Shown here: positions 54,793 through 64,000 of the stretch, one piece after another
How the letters are laid out: each line of letters starts with the position of its first letter
Numbering within the stretch: the stretch's first letter is position 1
Assembly: GCA_021234155.1 (NCBI GenBank)
Contig: JAJEKV010000061.1
Coordinates: 4,597,153-4,661,152 of the forward strand
From: Isoetes taiwanensis
Lineage: Eukaryota > Streptophyta > Lycopodiopsida > Isoetales > Isoetaceae
Direction: 5' to 3'
DNA length: 64,000 nucleotides
Notes under the pieces: model-generated
Databases searched by the model: none
The model's input: only the letters and a program-made list of their open reading frames with translations
Told to the model about the DNA's origin: nothing
Program-made: the position numbers and the translations under genes

Positions 54793-55335
54793 GAGTTTTA
54801 TTTAAAGTTTAAACATATTGTAAAAATTCAACCGCCTCAATACTTGCCGCATGACATTTGGAGGGTTTTGTAAATCAATTATGTGAACTTAATTTTTAAT
54901 GCGGGCATCTTGCTCTGAGCTTTCAATTTGCAACTTTTGAGCAGGTGAGACTCCATGCATTAGTTGCAAATTGCATTGCCAAACTTTTAGCTAAAGTTAA
55001 ACAATTGTGAGTTTATTTGTTGTCTCCACGTCCCCTTTTATCCTTAATGGAAGAGAGTGTAAAAATACACCATGTATAGCATTAGTCTCAAAAGAATTCG
55101 CAAATAAATGCAGTTTTATTGCTTTGAGAAATGTATGTGAGAGGTGTTTATATCAATTGCAACTGGAGTTTTATTTAAAGTGCAACATATTGTAACAATC
55201 ATATAAAGACCTTAAATGCCTCAATACTTTTCTCGCATGACATTTGGAGGGTTTTGTAAATTAATTATGTGAACTTAATTTTTAATGCAAAAGGCTGAAA
55301 CATTATTGGATCTTGCTCTGAGCTTTCAATTAGAT
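54793..55335. repeat. pair of direct repeats, 372 bp apart
   Basis: GGAGTTTTATTTAAAGT, CATGACATTTGGAGGGTTTT, AATTATGTGAACTTAATTTT and CTTGCTCTGAGCTTTCAATT occur at 54793-54930 and again at 55165-55330. The second copy carries small insertions. Confidence 0.85.
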
Positions 55336-56930
55336 TGGGAATTAGCGCTTACGCAATGACATAGTGGCAAATCCATAATGCAAAGGTTGGAATTCTACTT
55401 GTGATATGTGAAGTCGGAATGGGTTAGTCACTTGTCGTTTCTCGGTGACGATGTATGGATGGGTGGAGAATCACTTTTACTATGAATTATTTTAAAGTTG
55501 TTCTTGGTCCAACATTGTATATGTGGCAGATCTACATGATTTTGTTCAGGATGTACATATGTAAAATAATGAAAAATGCAATGTAAATGTGGAAGTTTTG
55601 CTCAATATTTAATTTTTGCTCTAAGAGAAATGAACATTGTGTAATTACTATAAAGCATCTTTTGGACCAAATAATAGCTTCATATTGCATTATTTTTAAG
55701 GGCACGAAATGCCATCTATTCAAAGTGACAGTACATGGATTCCGGACTACTTCTCGTTTTGGTCAGTTCTGTTGAAGAAAATTGAAGATAAGGCCTTCTG
55801 TCTCCAAGGGATGCCTAATCACACACGGACATGTGGGCAATCTTTTGTGCACAAGCTAATAAAAGGGGGCATATAAGAGATTTACTCTTCCGTAGTTTGT
55901 CAAATATATGGCTAGAAAAGGTTAGCTTATTTGAAAATGAACACAACCCACGATATTAAAGGCCATTGTTGCCTCCATAGCCTCCAACATTCCTTGACCA
56001 TAAAAGGTGTATGGCTTGATGCTCTTTATTAACACTATTGGTTTTGTTCCTCTCCCTGCAACCATTCAAATAGAAAGCATTCTTTTAAACAAAGTGGCAA
56101 AGCATGACATCTTCTAGGAGGTGCTCATTTGTGATTTTCAAAACATGGCTTCAAATCAATGGCCCCAACAATAACAAGAAGATTGGTGTGCTTCTAGGAG
56201 GTGTTTCTCCTACACTACATTCACCTCTGTATTTTTAGGGTCTTGATTGTGCTTATGCAGTCTTCCAATTCATACATCGCGTACTTCACCTACATCGCCA
56301 ATGTTCCTACATCCAGAGTTATACCATGAATTCTTTCATGGAGGAACTAATGCATGCATTCACAGAATTAGCAAATATATTTAAGAAAGAGAGACAATAA
56401 CTAGATGATGACTTGGAATTATTACCTCATAATAGACTAGGACTTGGAATTATTAAATGCATAAATGTAGCTTAATAGGACCATTGATATAGGCTCTTTA
56501 AATGCCTCAAAAGTTGTTATATATAAGTAGAACATTGAATGCAATCCACCAACAGACACTCAAAATAGGTTGTCTTACCTTTATCAGAGAGCGCAATGAA
56601 TGAGAATGTGCTACCTATGTGTCAATGCTTCTAAAGAGGGGTGTTGGGACTAAGGTGTTTAGACCTCTTAGGGCTCTGAATTTGGATCTTAATGTTGGCA
56701 ACTTTATTGACACGAACATCTTTAGTGTCCCAAGAAAGAGTTCTAGGAATTCATGATCGAAAAAAGGGAGCAATTGTGAGAGTCGTGATGCATTTGTTGC
56801 TCTATTTTTTCTACTTTGAGGCTGATATCTAAATGTTCTAGATATAATAGCCTCTCTAATCTGTTCAATAGATCTAAGAGTTTTGGAAAAGGATATTTGT
56901 CATAAATGTTAATAAAATATCATTGATGAT
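55336..56930. other. spacer
   Basis: TGCTTCTAGGAGGTG-like words recur near 56113 and 56187. No gene recognised. Confidence 0.4.
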
Positions 56931-56939
56931 AACGTCTAC

Positions 56940-57290
56940 AAGGAAACTAAGATAAATTTTGATAAATTCCTCTACCGAGAGTTGAGGAATCTATGGTAAT
57001 TTAAGAGAATCTAGTGGATTTTCTCAGGATGTTAGAGAATGTAGAGGAATTTCAAGGGAATCTTAGGAAATCAATGAGAGTCTCAAGAGAATCTTCAGAA
57101 TGTAGCTGAATTTAAGAGGATCTTCATAAGATCATTAATAATCTAGAGGAATCTTGAGAGAATCTTGGAGGATCTACGGAAATCCTCATAGAATCTAAGG
57201 GAATCTATAAGAATCTACATAGAATCTCTAGGAATCTAGGGGAATCTTTGGGAGTTTAAGAGATGTAAGGGAATCTTCATAAACACTTTT
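56940..57290. repeat. diverged GAATC array
   Basis: GAGGAATCT, AGAGAATCTAG, GGGAATCTTAGG, GAGAATCTTCAGAATGTAG and similar words recur at 10-20-bp spacing, the same motif vocabulary as foldback unit L. Neither the AT-rich inner end nor the CATGCATGCC tail is attached. Confidence 0.8.
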
Positions 57291-57829
57291 GTCCTTCGAT
57301 TTTTTGGTGGAGCCGAATCAGTGGATTTACATCTTCCAGCTGAACTATGGTTCTGCTAAAATGCCGAAAGACCTCAAAGCTTTTTTCATTTCGTAGGCTG
57401 CTTGCTTGGGCACCTATACATCATAAATTCTAATAAATAATGGTATGCTTCATCTAATGGCTAATAGGCAAGGGATTTAGCTTAAAACGGATACTTTCAT
57501 TTGTCTTACAAGACAATTGAGAATGTAAAAATCTCAAACAAGGTGCGTATTAAAGACATTATTTCTTCATCATACGATGTCAATAAATTAATGGATTATT
57601 ATATTTGAATTCGATTTGAGCAAAAAAAAATTGGGATTTACCTATGACTATATGTTAAGAGGAAGACTACTAAATTATATGGCAATATTGACCGATTCAA
57701 CTTCCAGTATGAGTTCTTCTAACTTAATTCTTGACACTCAACTTTAAATACTGAACTTTTTAAGCTTGAATTTTACTCTCCGATCTTAGTAAACCATTTC
57801 CAATAGACCCATTGATAGTACAAATACTT
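57291..57829. other. spacer
   Basis: Nothing recognised. Confidence 0.35.
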
Positions 57830-58120
57830 GTATATATACAATTATATTGTGTGTAGATGTGCGTAGACAGTTTGATCTCGACCGTCCATCTTAGATCTGG
57901 ACGGCCCACGTGAAGCCCCCAAATAACCCACCTTAAATGACCCTTTTATTTGGGGCTTTTGATCACGTCCGTTGAATGTGCAGATCAATGGCCGAGATTT
58001 AGGCCCTTGTTATTTATTGCATTTAATGCTATGAGGTGGTGGCATTGAAGGTGTGTAGGTGGCACATTAGGTTTAATGGGCCTAATGAGGTGGCAAAAAT
58101 TCGAAGGTGAGAATATTATG
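57830..58120. repeat. repeat family B, copy 2
   Basis: TATATATACAATTATAT, TTTGATCTCGACCGTCCATC, CTGGACGGCCC and TTTGGGGCTTTTGATCACG parallel 51915-52140. GAGGTGGTGGCA and GAGGTGGCAAAAA follow. Both copies follow a GATTC array (at 51.3 and 57.3 kb), which suggests a link between the families. Confidence 0.65.
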
Positions 58121-58447
58121 GGAGAAATGGCTAAAATTAAATGCTACCTTAAAAGGTAGCGCTTTAGTAATGACTGCATTTTACGCGGCCAAAGCCCCAA
58201 ATCAGCAGAGATATGCTTCACTTTTCTATGGCCACCATTCCGGCATTCCGGCAGAGCAAGCCATGGCAGAGCGGATTTGAGGAGCAGCATTGCATTTCGG
58301 TGGTCGACATTCCAACTCCATATGTTTCTGGGAGTTTCTTAGCTTTTGATTTTCGAACCCGGTACACTCCTTTCTCAGAATGTGAGTTATGCCTATAAAT
58401 TGTCTTTTTGGAAGGAAATTAAAGCAAATAATTTTTATTTCTTGAAG
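58121..58447. other. spacer before the NLE1 fragment
   Basis: May include intron sequence; the acceptor of the first recognised exon is near 58447. No earlier NLE1 exon is found. Confidence 0.4.
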
Positions 58448-59363
58448 AGGAAGAAAGGTTACCGTATGCATTCTACAATGGCCAGGAGTTAGTAGGCCAG
58501 TTAGGAACACATCTTTTGCAAAACCAAGGTAAGAAAAAGAACATTAAAATTGGTTGTTTTCTGCGCTGCTTTCCTTCAATTTTTTCTCCATTGGGTTAAT
58601 CGCAGTGTCCGTGGAACAAACTCTTAAAATTGTATATCATACTCAGGCTGTGTTCCGGATTGCACCTGTCACGCGTTGTTCGGCAAGCATTGCTGGTAAG
58701 TTTTAAGACATATCTGCTGGTTATGCCACTTCTATGCACTTGAGGGGCATTTATATTCTTTGTGATTCGCAGGTCATTCAGATGCAGTCTTATCAGTGTC
58801 CTTTAGCCCAGACAGTTACCGTTTGGCTACTGGTGATACAACAATAAGGTTTTGGGACATTAGCACACAAACTCCATTGTTTACATGCAATGGTATGTCT
58901 GTTGTGTATCGAAAGTGTATGTATCTGAATGGTTCTGAATGAATGGACGTTGTTTGGAGTTTTCAGGACACAATAATTGGGTCCTTTGTATTGCATGGTC
59001 TCCTGATGGGAAACTGCTCGTAAGTGGGTGCAAGGATGGAGTTCTTTGCCTCTGGGATCCTGTCACCAGGAAGGCCATAGGCAACTCCTTGAAGGTATAG
59101 GATTATATTAATTTGTGCATAATTTCAGTCATATTATTGACATCCAATTGTGCTGTTTTATAGGGCCATAAAAAGTGGATTACTGCTGTTGCATGGGAGC
59201 CTGCTCATATTCAGGCACCTTGTCGGCGGTTTGCAAGCGCAAGTAAAGATGGAGACGTTCGCATTTGGGACATAGTTCTAAGGAAGTGCATGATATGTCT
59301 AGGCGGTCATACCCTTGCAGTTACCTGTTTGAAGTGGGGAGGCAGCGGACTAATATACTCAAG
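58448..59363 (+). pseudogene. NLE1: Notchless homolog (NLE1) fragment, five exons
   Basis: Notchless is a WD40 adaptor that helps the AAA ATPase Rea1/Midasin mature the pre-60S ribosome. Exons: 58448-58528 (EERLPYAFYNGQELVGQLGT, end of the NLE domain); 58606-58695 (VEQTLKIVYHTQAVFRIAPV); 58773-58892 (GHSDAVLSVSFSPDSYRLAT, WDISTQTPLF); 58967-59094 (GHNNWVLCIAWSPDGKLLVS, LCLWDPVTRKAIG); 59164-59363 (GHKKWITAVAWEPAHIQAPC, FASASKDGDVRIWD, GGHTLAVTCLKWGGSGLIYS). All junctions are GT-AG and the frame is open throughout. The third exon lacks the two residues expected in SGSGDTT (it reads TGDTT). The N-terminus and the last four or so blades are missing; after 59363 no further WD40 sequence appears. 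It is probably a truncated duplicate, though its clean frame suggests recent origin. Confidence 0.88.
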
Positions 59364-59800
59364 GTACTGGATACATTGATTATGCAATTAAATACTCTAG
59401 TGGCTCTTGGAACAATTCGAAGCTATAGAGGTCTTTGGCTATGGAGGTTTTAGCGATCTGGACTTGGAAGTGCAATTGATTAGTTCAAATCCTCGCCGGC
59501 TTGCTTAGCCACTACGGTAGTGAGATGTGGGGATACAAGTATATTGCTTGCTTAGGCATTAAGTTTCTACATTTTTTCTGAGAATTTAGACCTCCCCATT
59601 CAATCTCTAACGCTTGAATCACTCCTGCTTCATTCCTGCAAATGTAGGTCTTTCATGCTTCAAAACTAAGGTAGCGTAAGATGCTTTGAGGAGAAATGCC
59701 AGGGAGCACTAAGGCGCGCCTTGAGGAGTGGCACAGTTTGGAGCTTAAGCTCTCTGAGTTTTGGTGAATTCTTCCCTGTTGGCTATAGTTCAGGGCTATG
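59364..59800. other. spacer between NLE1 and NUP54 fragments
   Basis: No gene. The right end shares a segment with 52.4 kb (TGTTGGCTAT-GTT and GGGCTATGGCGG). Confidence 0.4.
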
Positions 59801-59865
59801 GCGGAAGAGGTAAATGTGCAACAGAATGCTTTGGCCGCTGTTTTTTCAGATAATTATGACTTTGC

Positions 59866-59925
59866 CATTGTCTCCTGGAGGTTGCAGAATGTCTACCATT
59901 GTCTCCTGGAGGTTGCAGAATGTCT
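59866..59925. repeat. 29-30-bp tandem duplication
   Basis: CCATTGTCTCCTGGAGGTTG followed by CAGAATGTCT occurs twice in direct succession inside the 59798-60127 open frame. Confidence 0.85.
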
Positions 59926-59984
59926 AGGACATACTGTTTTAGGATGGCAGAGTAAAGACCAACATCTCTATTTGAGAGATTCTG

Positions 59985-60428
59985 CACTTATTGGGTCTAT
60001 TCTGCAGCCTGGGACATTTAGTCAATCTCCATTTGGGCAGACTCCATTGTTTGGGCAGCTGGCACTGCAACATGATTTGGACACTCTTAGTTCAGAGACC
60101 TCTGTGTGGTCAACAGCTGCTACGTAGTCTATTTGAGTGAGCAACACCTGCACAATTTGTTGAACTGCAAACAAGCAGCATGCTCTTCATGCAATATTTA
60201 GTAACCTGCAGCAACCTATGTTCAACACTGGATAGCTGATGAGAAAAATGACATCTGTTGCTCCATTGGCATTTCCCGTTCCGGATAGGGAAATTCAGGT
60301 CAGATTCTATCCACAATACCATACATAAAATGATGTGGCCGCATGCGTCATTTGTTGTCATTGTGACCTTTACAGGCTATTGTTGATGCTTAAAAGATGA
60401 ACCTGGCAGTTCTCGATATGCATTCAAG
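59985..60428 (+). pseudogene. NUP54: nucleoporin NUP54 fragment
   Basis: NUP54 is an FG nucleoporin of the central channel (with NUP62 and NUP58). The first piece (about 59990-60110) reads GTFSQSPFGQTPLFGQLALQ, with FG repeats. The second, ending at donor CAG|GTCAG near 60299, reads MTSVAPLAFPVPDREIQ. The third starts after TTTACAG at 60376: AIVDA, a one-base deletion, then KDEPGSSRYAFK up to donor GTACG at 60429. DREIQAIVDAYKDEP-like sequence followed by YAF(Q/K) is the start of the conserved plant NUP54 core, recalled from memory. A stop in the second piece and the frameshift in the third show that it is a pseudogene. The coiled-coil C-terminal core is not found downstream. Confidence 0.72.
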
Positions 60429-62005
60429 GTACGAGATTCTGAATTTTGTCTTGAAACATTTTTGTGACTTAATTAAGGGAACTGCTGTTTGCTGTGGTAA
60501 GGTTATCCCTTACTATATCAATTGCAGAAATGCAACTTAAGCTTGCCAGTTTATGTCACAGATAGACAAACACATTCAATTTAGCTATTGCTCTCATCCG
60601 CATATGGAAACCGTGTTTTTATTATCTTGGGGTTTAAAGTTAATCTCGCATGCTTATCTTTGCGGGCAGATGGATTGGTGTTTTTCCATATGACACTATA
60701 CGACATATGGAGACCAAGAAGTTGCCTTTTAGTAGTGCAGCTAAAGATGATAGGGCTTTCTGGACAAGCATCTGTGTCTTTATAAGAATTTGTCTGTGTT
60801 TGATCATGCCATGGAAGTAAGTTAGCTTTCGGTTTCCTCAATAATTCTTTTAGCGGGTTTCTTTTTCCTTATTCTCTGTATTATTGTCAAATTGTGTATG
60901 CAATTCACTGGGTGGATATGGATGAATATGAATCAGTAAACCATGCTTACTGACATGGGATAATGGTCTAAGATGAAGAGGGCGATTGGCGTCCTCTAGT
61001 CTCTTCCCAAGTTGTTCAATCTTCTTTATGGAATACACAGCAACAGAAAAAGTCTTGCGGGCAGAGTTGTTGACATTACGTCCAGTTTTTTTGAGGTAAG
61101 AGGATCAGATCTTTGTATGAATCTCTATTGTGCTATACATAGATATTGTTTTTTAGGGGTTCGTGCCAGAGGCTATGTCTTAGGCATTTTGGATGCCCAA
61201 CCAACTATCATTATGTTGTGTCACCACATGATTGCATTCACAGCTGTAAAGTGCTTGCATGCATGAAGGCCTATCTGGTCTATGAGAATCTATCAGGCTG
61301 TAATGCTGCAAGTTTTCCAGTAAATAGCCTAATGTGGAAACTTGCCTGTACACAATCTAAGGGTTCTAGATGTCAGAAGCTCAAGCTTTGAGTTACGATA
61401 ATAGCCAGATATGTTCTGATCTTCTGCACAAAGAATAAACAGGTGGCAATTAAGCTAGACTTTGGGTCTGACATTCTTCTTTGGTAATAGTTTGTGTTGT
61501 TTAGTTTGAATTGTAGACTGCATCTCTGATCCCACGAACTTTCTCATTTCTCAAGCTGTGTGATATATTTGAAGAGCAGAAAAAAGTCGAGAATATCCAA
61601 GGCTAAAGTATGACGGAAAACCATAGATAGCGAAGATCTTCCAATTTTTAAGTATGGTCCTTGAACAGAAGCAAAAACTTATGTTGGAGATTGTTTATAG
61701 AATGCTGACGAGCTTTTTCTTTTCTTTTGCTTGAATCTTGCTTGGACACATGCATTATGCATTGACATGTTTTTTGTTTTGTGTGCATGGACAACCAAAG
61801 CAGAAAGGTGCATGATACAGATAGAGAGTTAGCAAATAATGGATGTAGTAGCCACATCATGTTTGGAGGTCAACTAAAGGTATATAGCTTATGATTGTGA
61901 CATTTAAAAGTATTTGTTGCATTACCACACTTTGTCTATGGCTCTGCACAACCAAAACGTAATAGATATGTATTTGCTCTTCTGGATATAAGACCGGATT
62001 TTTTG
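60429..62005. other. spacer, possibly remains of introns
   Basis: T-rich stretches with several possible acceptors (TTGCAG at about 60526, GGGCAG at about 60669), but no exon that I recognise. 60690-60790 has an open, protein-like frame without family signature. Confidence 0.35.
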
Positions 62006-62008
62006 ACT

Positions 62009-62335
62009 AACCTTTCTTTGTATTCAAACTGCTCTTTAAACTTAATTTTGCATTCTTAATATCTGTTGATGAGTTAGTGAGCTTGGCATCTATATTCTCA
62101 TTAATCTGATATGCAATAGTGCTTGGAGATGTCTACCACATGTCTAGAATGCCAATCCTTGTGTTTATCTGCGCTTATTAGCCTAGACTTTGAGAGTGTT
62201 ACGGATTGCGCAAATGCTCTAGACATTATTGATATTCTTTCTTTGTATTTGCGCTGCACTTATGTGTTGAAAGTTAATTTTCCGTCCGTAGTATCTGGTA
62301 TGAGCTTGGCATTAAACTTCTCTTACTGTGTTGTG
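62009..62335. repeat. diverged direct duplication
   Basis: TTTCTTTGTATT, CTGC-CTT, TTAATTTT and GAGCTTGGCAT recur about 215-225 bp apart (62018-62088 and 62238-62310). Confidence 0.5.
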
Positions 62336-63600
62336 TGGCAGACAATTGCTAGAACTATGTGCGTCATCTTTGGCGCGTTCTAAAGGATTTGGATTTGTTT
62401 CTTTTGGGAATAAACAGGTAATATGCTTTTAGGAAGGTGTTTCTCTATGGGGTTTCAAAGTTTACACACCATATAGCTCTCTGTTACAATGTACGGCAGA
62501 AATATCTTTTAGTCCCTTTTTTTCCACTTCTTATATTCCCTTGAATCCAGTCCTATTAAGTGATGGTTGTTATATAATGCAGGAGGAATATTGTCAACTC
62601 AATTGATTCTTATGAAGCATTTGCCAAAAACAAAGTGCATCCGTGTTTAGCTTTTCAGCCAGTGCAAATTCACTACCAAGTGTGCTTTCCTTTTGCATGC
62701 ACATTTTTCTTATTCTGATTTTCACGTTGCAGGATTAGATTTCATGCATTTCTTTGTTATTGCAGATATCCTAAGAAGAAGTTGACAATTTCTTATCTAC
62801 GCGTAATGCTGATTGTAGATGCTGACTGCTGGCTTCTACAACCCATCTAACCGTGATGGATATGCCCCCATGTAGGCATATAGTTGTCACAGAAATCGAA
62901 AGGCCCACTCTAACTATCAATATTTTGGTTGTTATGTGAACAAGTCTTTGTAGAGTAACATGTCTTCCCCAAATATTATCTGTTTTGCATAGTTAGAAAT
63001 AAGATTGTCTGAATTTCCTCGCCCTTTGTCTCACTTTTGGATGTCTTCTGGAAATCACTTGTCACTTATCCAGACTATTACATCTTGGCTACTATCAAAA
63101 AGAATATAAAAAACTTGAAGAACCAGCAATTCTGTTGACGATAAGAACATATGCCATGCTTAGTAGATTCTTTCACTAGTGGGACATGCCACATAAACAG
63201 TGGCAGCCTTGCGATTGTGGAAGGCGAACCGAACTTTTGAAAGATCAAACAGCCCTGTTCCAGATTTCTGAGCTCCCCTGATGCAGGGAAAAGCTGCACG
63301 CCAGTCGTTTTCCAAATGTGGCAATTGCTAGGCTGCAATTTATCATTTGTCAATTTAGCAAACATTGGAAATTTTACCCTTTTGTTTATTAATTGTCAGA
63401 ATACGTGTGCACTAAGTTGTTTCGAACATTCCAACTCCAACTATCATCTGCAATATTTCCAAGTTTTTTTGCATTGTGGCATCCTAGTTATACAGGGCAA
63501 GATTTTAGAGCCATTTTTTTTAATTGTCTCTTTTGCAATTGCCAAAACGTTCCTCTTTCTACAAATTGATCGCCTTTTCTTGCTTCGGGTTCCTTCGTCA
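62336..63600. other. spacer
   Basis: Nothing recognised. Confidence 0.4.
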
Positions 63601-63617
63601 ACAAAGAGCTTTGGTTT

Positions 63618-63825
63618 TAACCGTGGTTAAAATCGTAATGCTTTGGGGAACAAAGAAACTACTTTGTTTTTAATCGTGGTTAAAATTGTAATGCTTTGGG
63701 GAACAAACAACATGGGGGGATGATCTTGCACGTGGCATGCTGAGGTAGATCCGTTGCCTACATGTGGCACGCTGAGGTAGATGCATTGCCTACATGACGG
63801 GTGTTGAGGTGGCAGGTTAGTTTTA
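63618..63825. repeat. two short tandem duplications
   Basis: TTAA(C/T)CGTGGTTAAAAT, then GTAATGCTTTGGGGAACAAA, is duplicated (63618 and 63671). CTACATG-GGCACGCTGAGGTA and GAT-CGTTGCCTACATG-like words repeat at about 42-bp spacing in 63725-63815. Confidence 0.85.
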
Positions 63826-64000
63826 ATTTAAAGGAGGTTCATCAAGCCAATTTGCCCAATTGTTTTATTTAACACTTATGGATTCCCCTTAGTCTATATT
63901 GTTGGCATAATTTTTGTTTTAATCTATTGTTGGTAGTTGTCTGAGGTCCTCGGACCAATTGTACCCACTAACCCCAATGGGCAAAAGAAAATCTAATATC
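63826..64000. other. spacer at window end
   Basis: Nothing recognised. Confidence 0.35.

Noticed and set aside
59265-59453. 62-codon frame over the last NLE1 exon
   Set aside because: It is a shifted reading frame over the WD40 exon and runs through its splice donor.

Overview
The window looks like nuclear DNA of a land plant. It has AT-rich spacers, GT-AG introns, pentatricopeptide-repeat (PPR) genes, an S-domain-type receptor kinase, plant Ty1/copia, Ty3/gypsy and LINE elements, and many tandem repeats. The very loose gene packing and heavy decay suggest a large, repeat-rich genome; a fern, lycophyte or gymnosperm is my guess, but the sequence alone does not settle the lineage.

Layout. 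1-2.6 kb holds a small minus-strand gene candidate (TATA box, leader exon, intron, 71-aa frame) beside a 28-bp satellite. 4.3-6.1 kb is a decayed copia pol with the start of a 3' LTR. 6.2-7.2 kb is a decayed LINE. 7.4-10 kb is a series of tandem repeats, a hairpin with 350-bp arms and a 20-bp minisatellite. 10-15 kb is mostly unrecognised spacer. 15.2-16.4 kb has minus-strand remains of an unknown protein gene. At 16.5-23.8 kb a receptor-like kinase remnant is split inside its kinase domain by a 6.7-kb minus-strand Ty3/gypsy element with a 5-bp target duplication (CAGGG), TG...CA ends and a polypurine tract.

23.8-28 kb is spacer with small repeats and unidentified coding-like pieces. At 28.2-30.1 kb is a PLS-type PPR gene that breaks off in its E motif. 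At 32.6-33.2 kb is the 3' end of another LINE, and at 34.6-34.9 kb a minus-strand PPR scrap. At 36.8-39.5 kb is the best-preserved gene, a P-type PPR protein with 20 motifs that resembles the chloroplast factor BFA2. Related sequence blocks lie 3' of both large PPR genes (about 30.9-31.4 and 39.7-40.3 kb).

40.8-46 kb holds dispersed repeats and a diverged, truncated LTR of the same gypsy family. 46.6-47.4 kb is a cyclin-T pseudogene. 47.6-51.9 kb is a striking structure: three copies of a 1.4-kb unit packed with GAATC/GATTC motifs, the first inverted against two nearly identical tandem copies, so the region folds back on itself. 52.5 kb has an LRR scrap. 58.4-60.4 kb has intron-containing fragments of Notchless (NLE1) and nucleoporin NUP54. 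The rest is spacer with local duplications.

There is no operon-like organisation or shared pathway. One or two PPR genes may be functional; most other coding sequence is broken. Several single-copy-type genes (cyclin T, NLE1, NUP54) survive only as intron-retaining fragments, which points to DNA-level duplication rather than retroposition.
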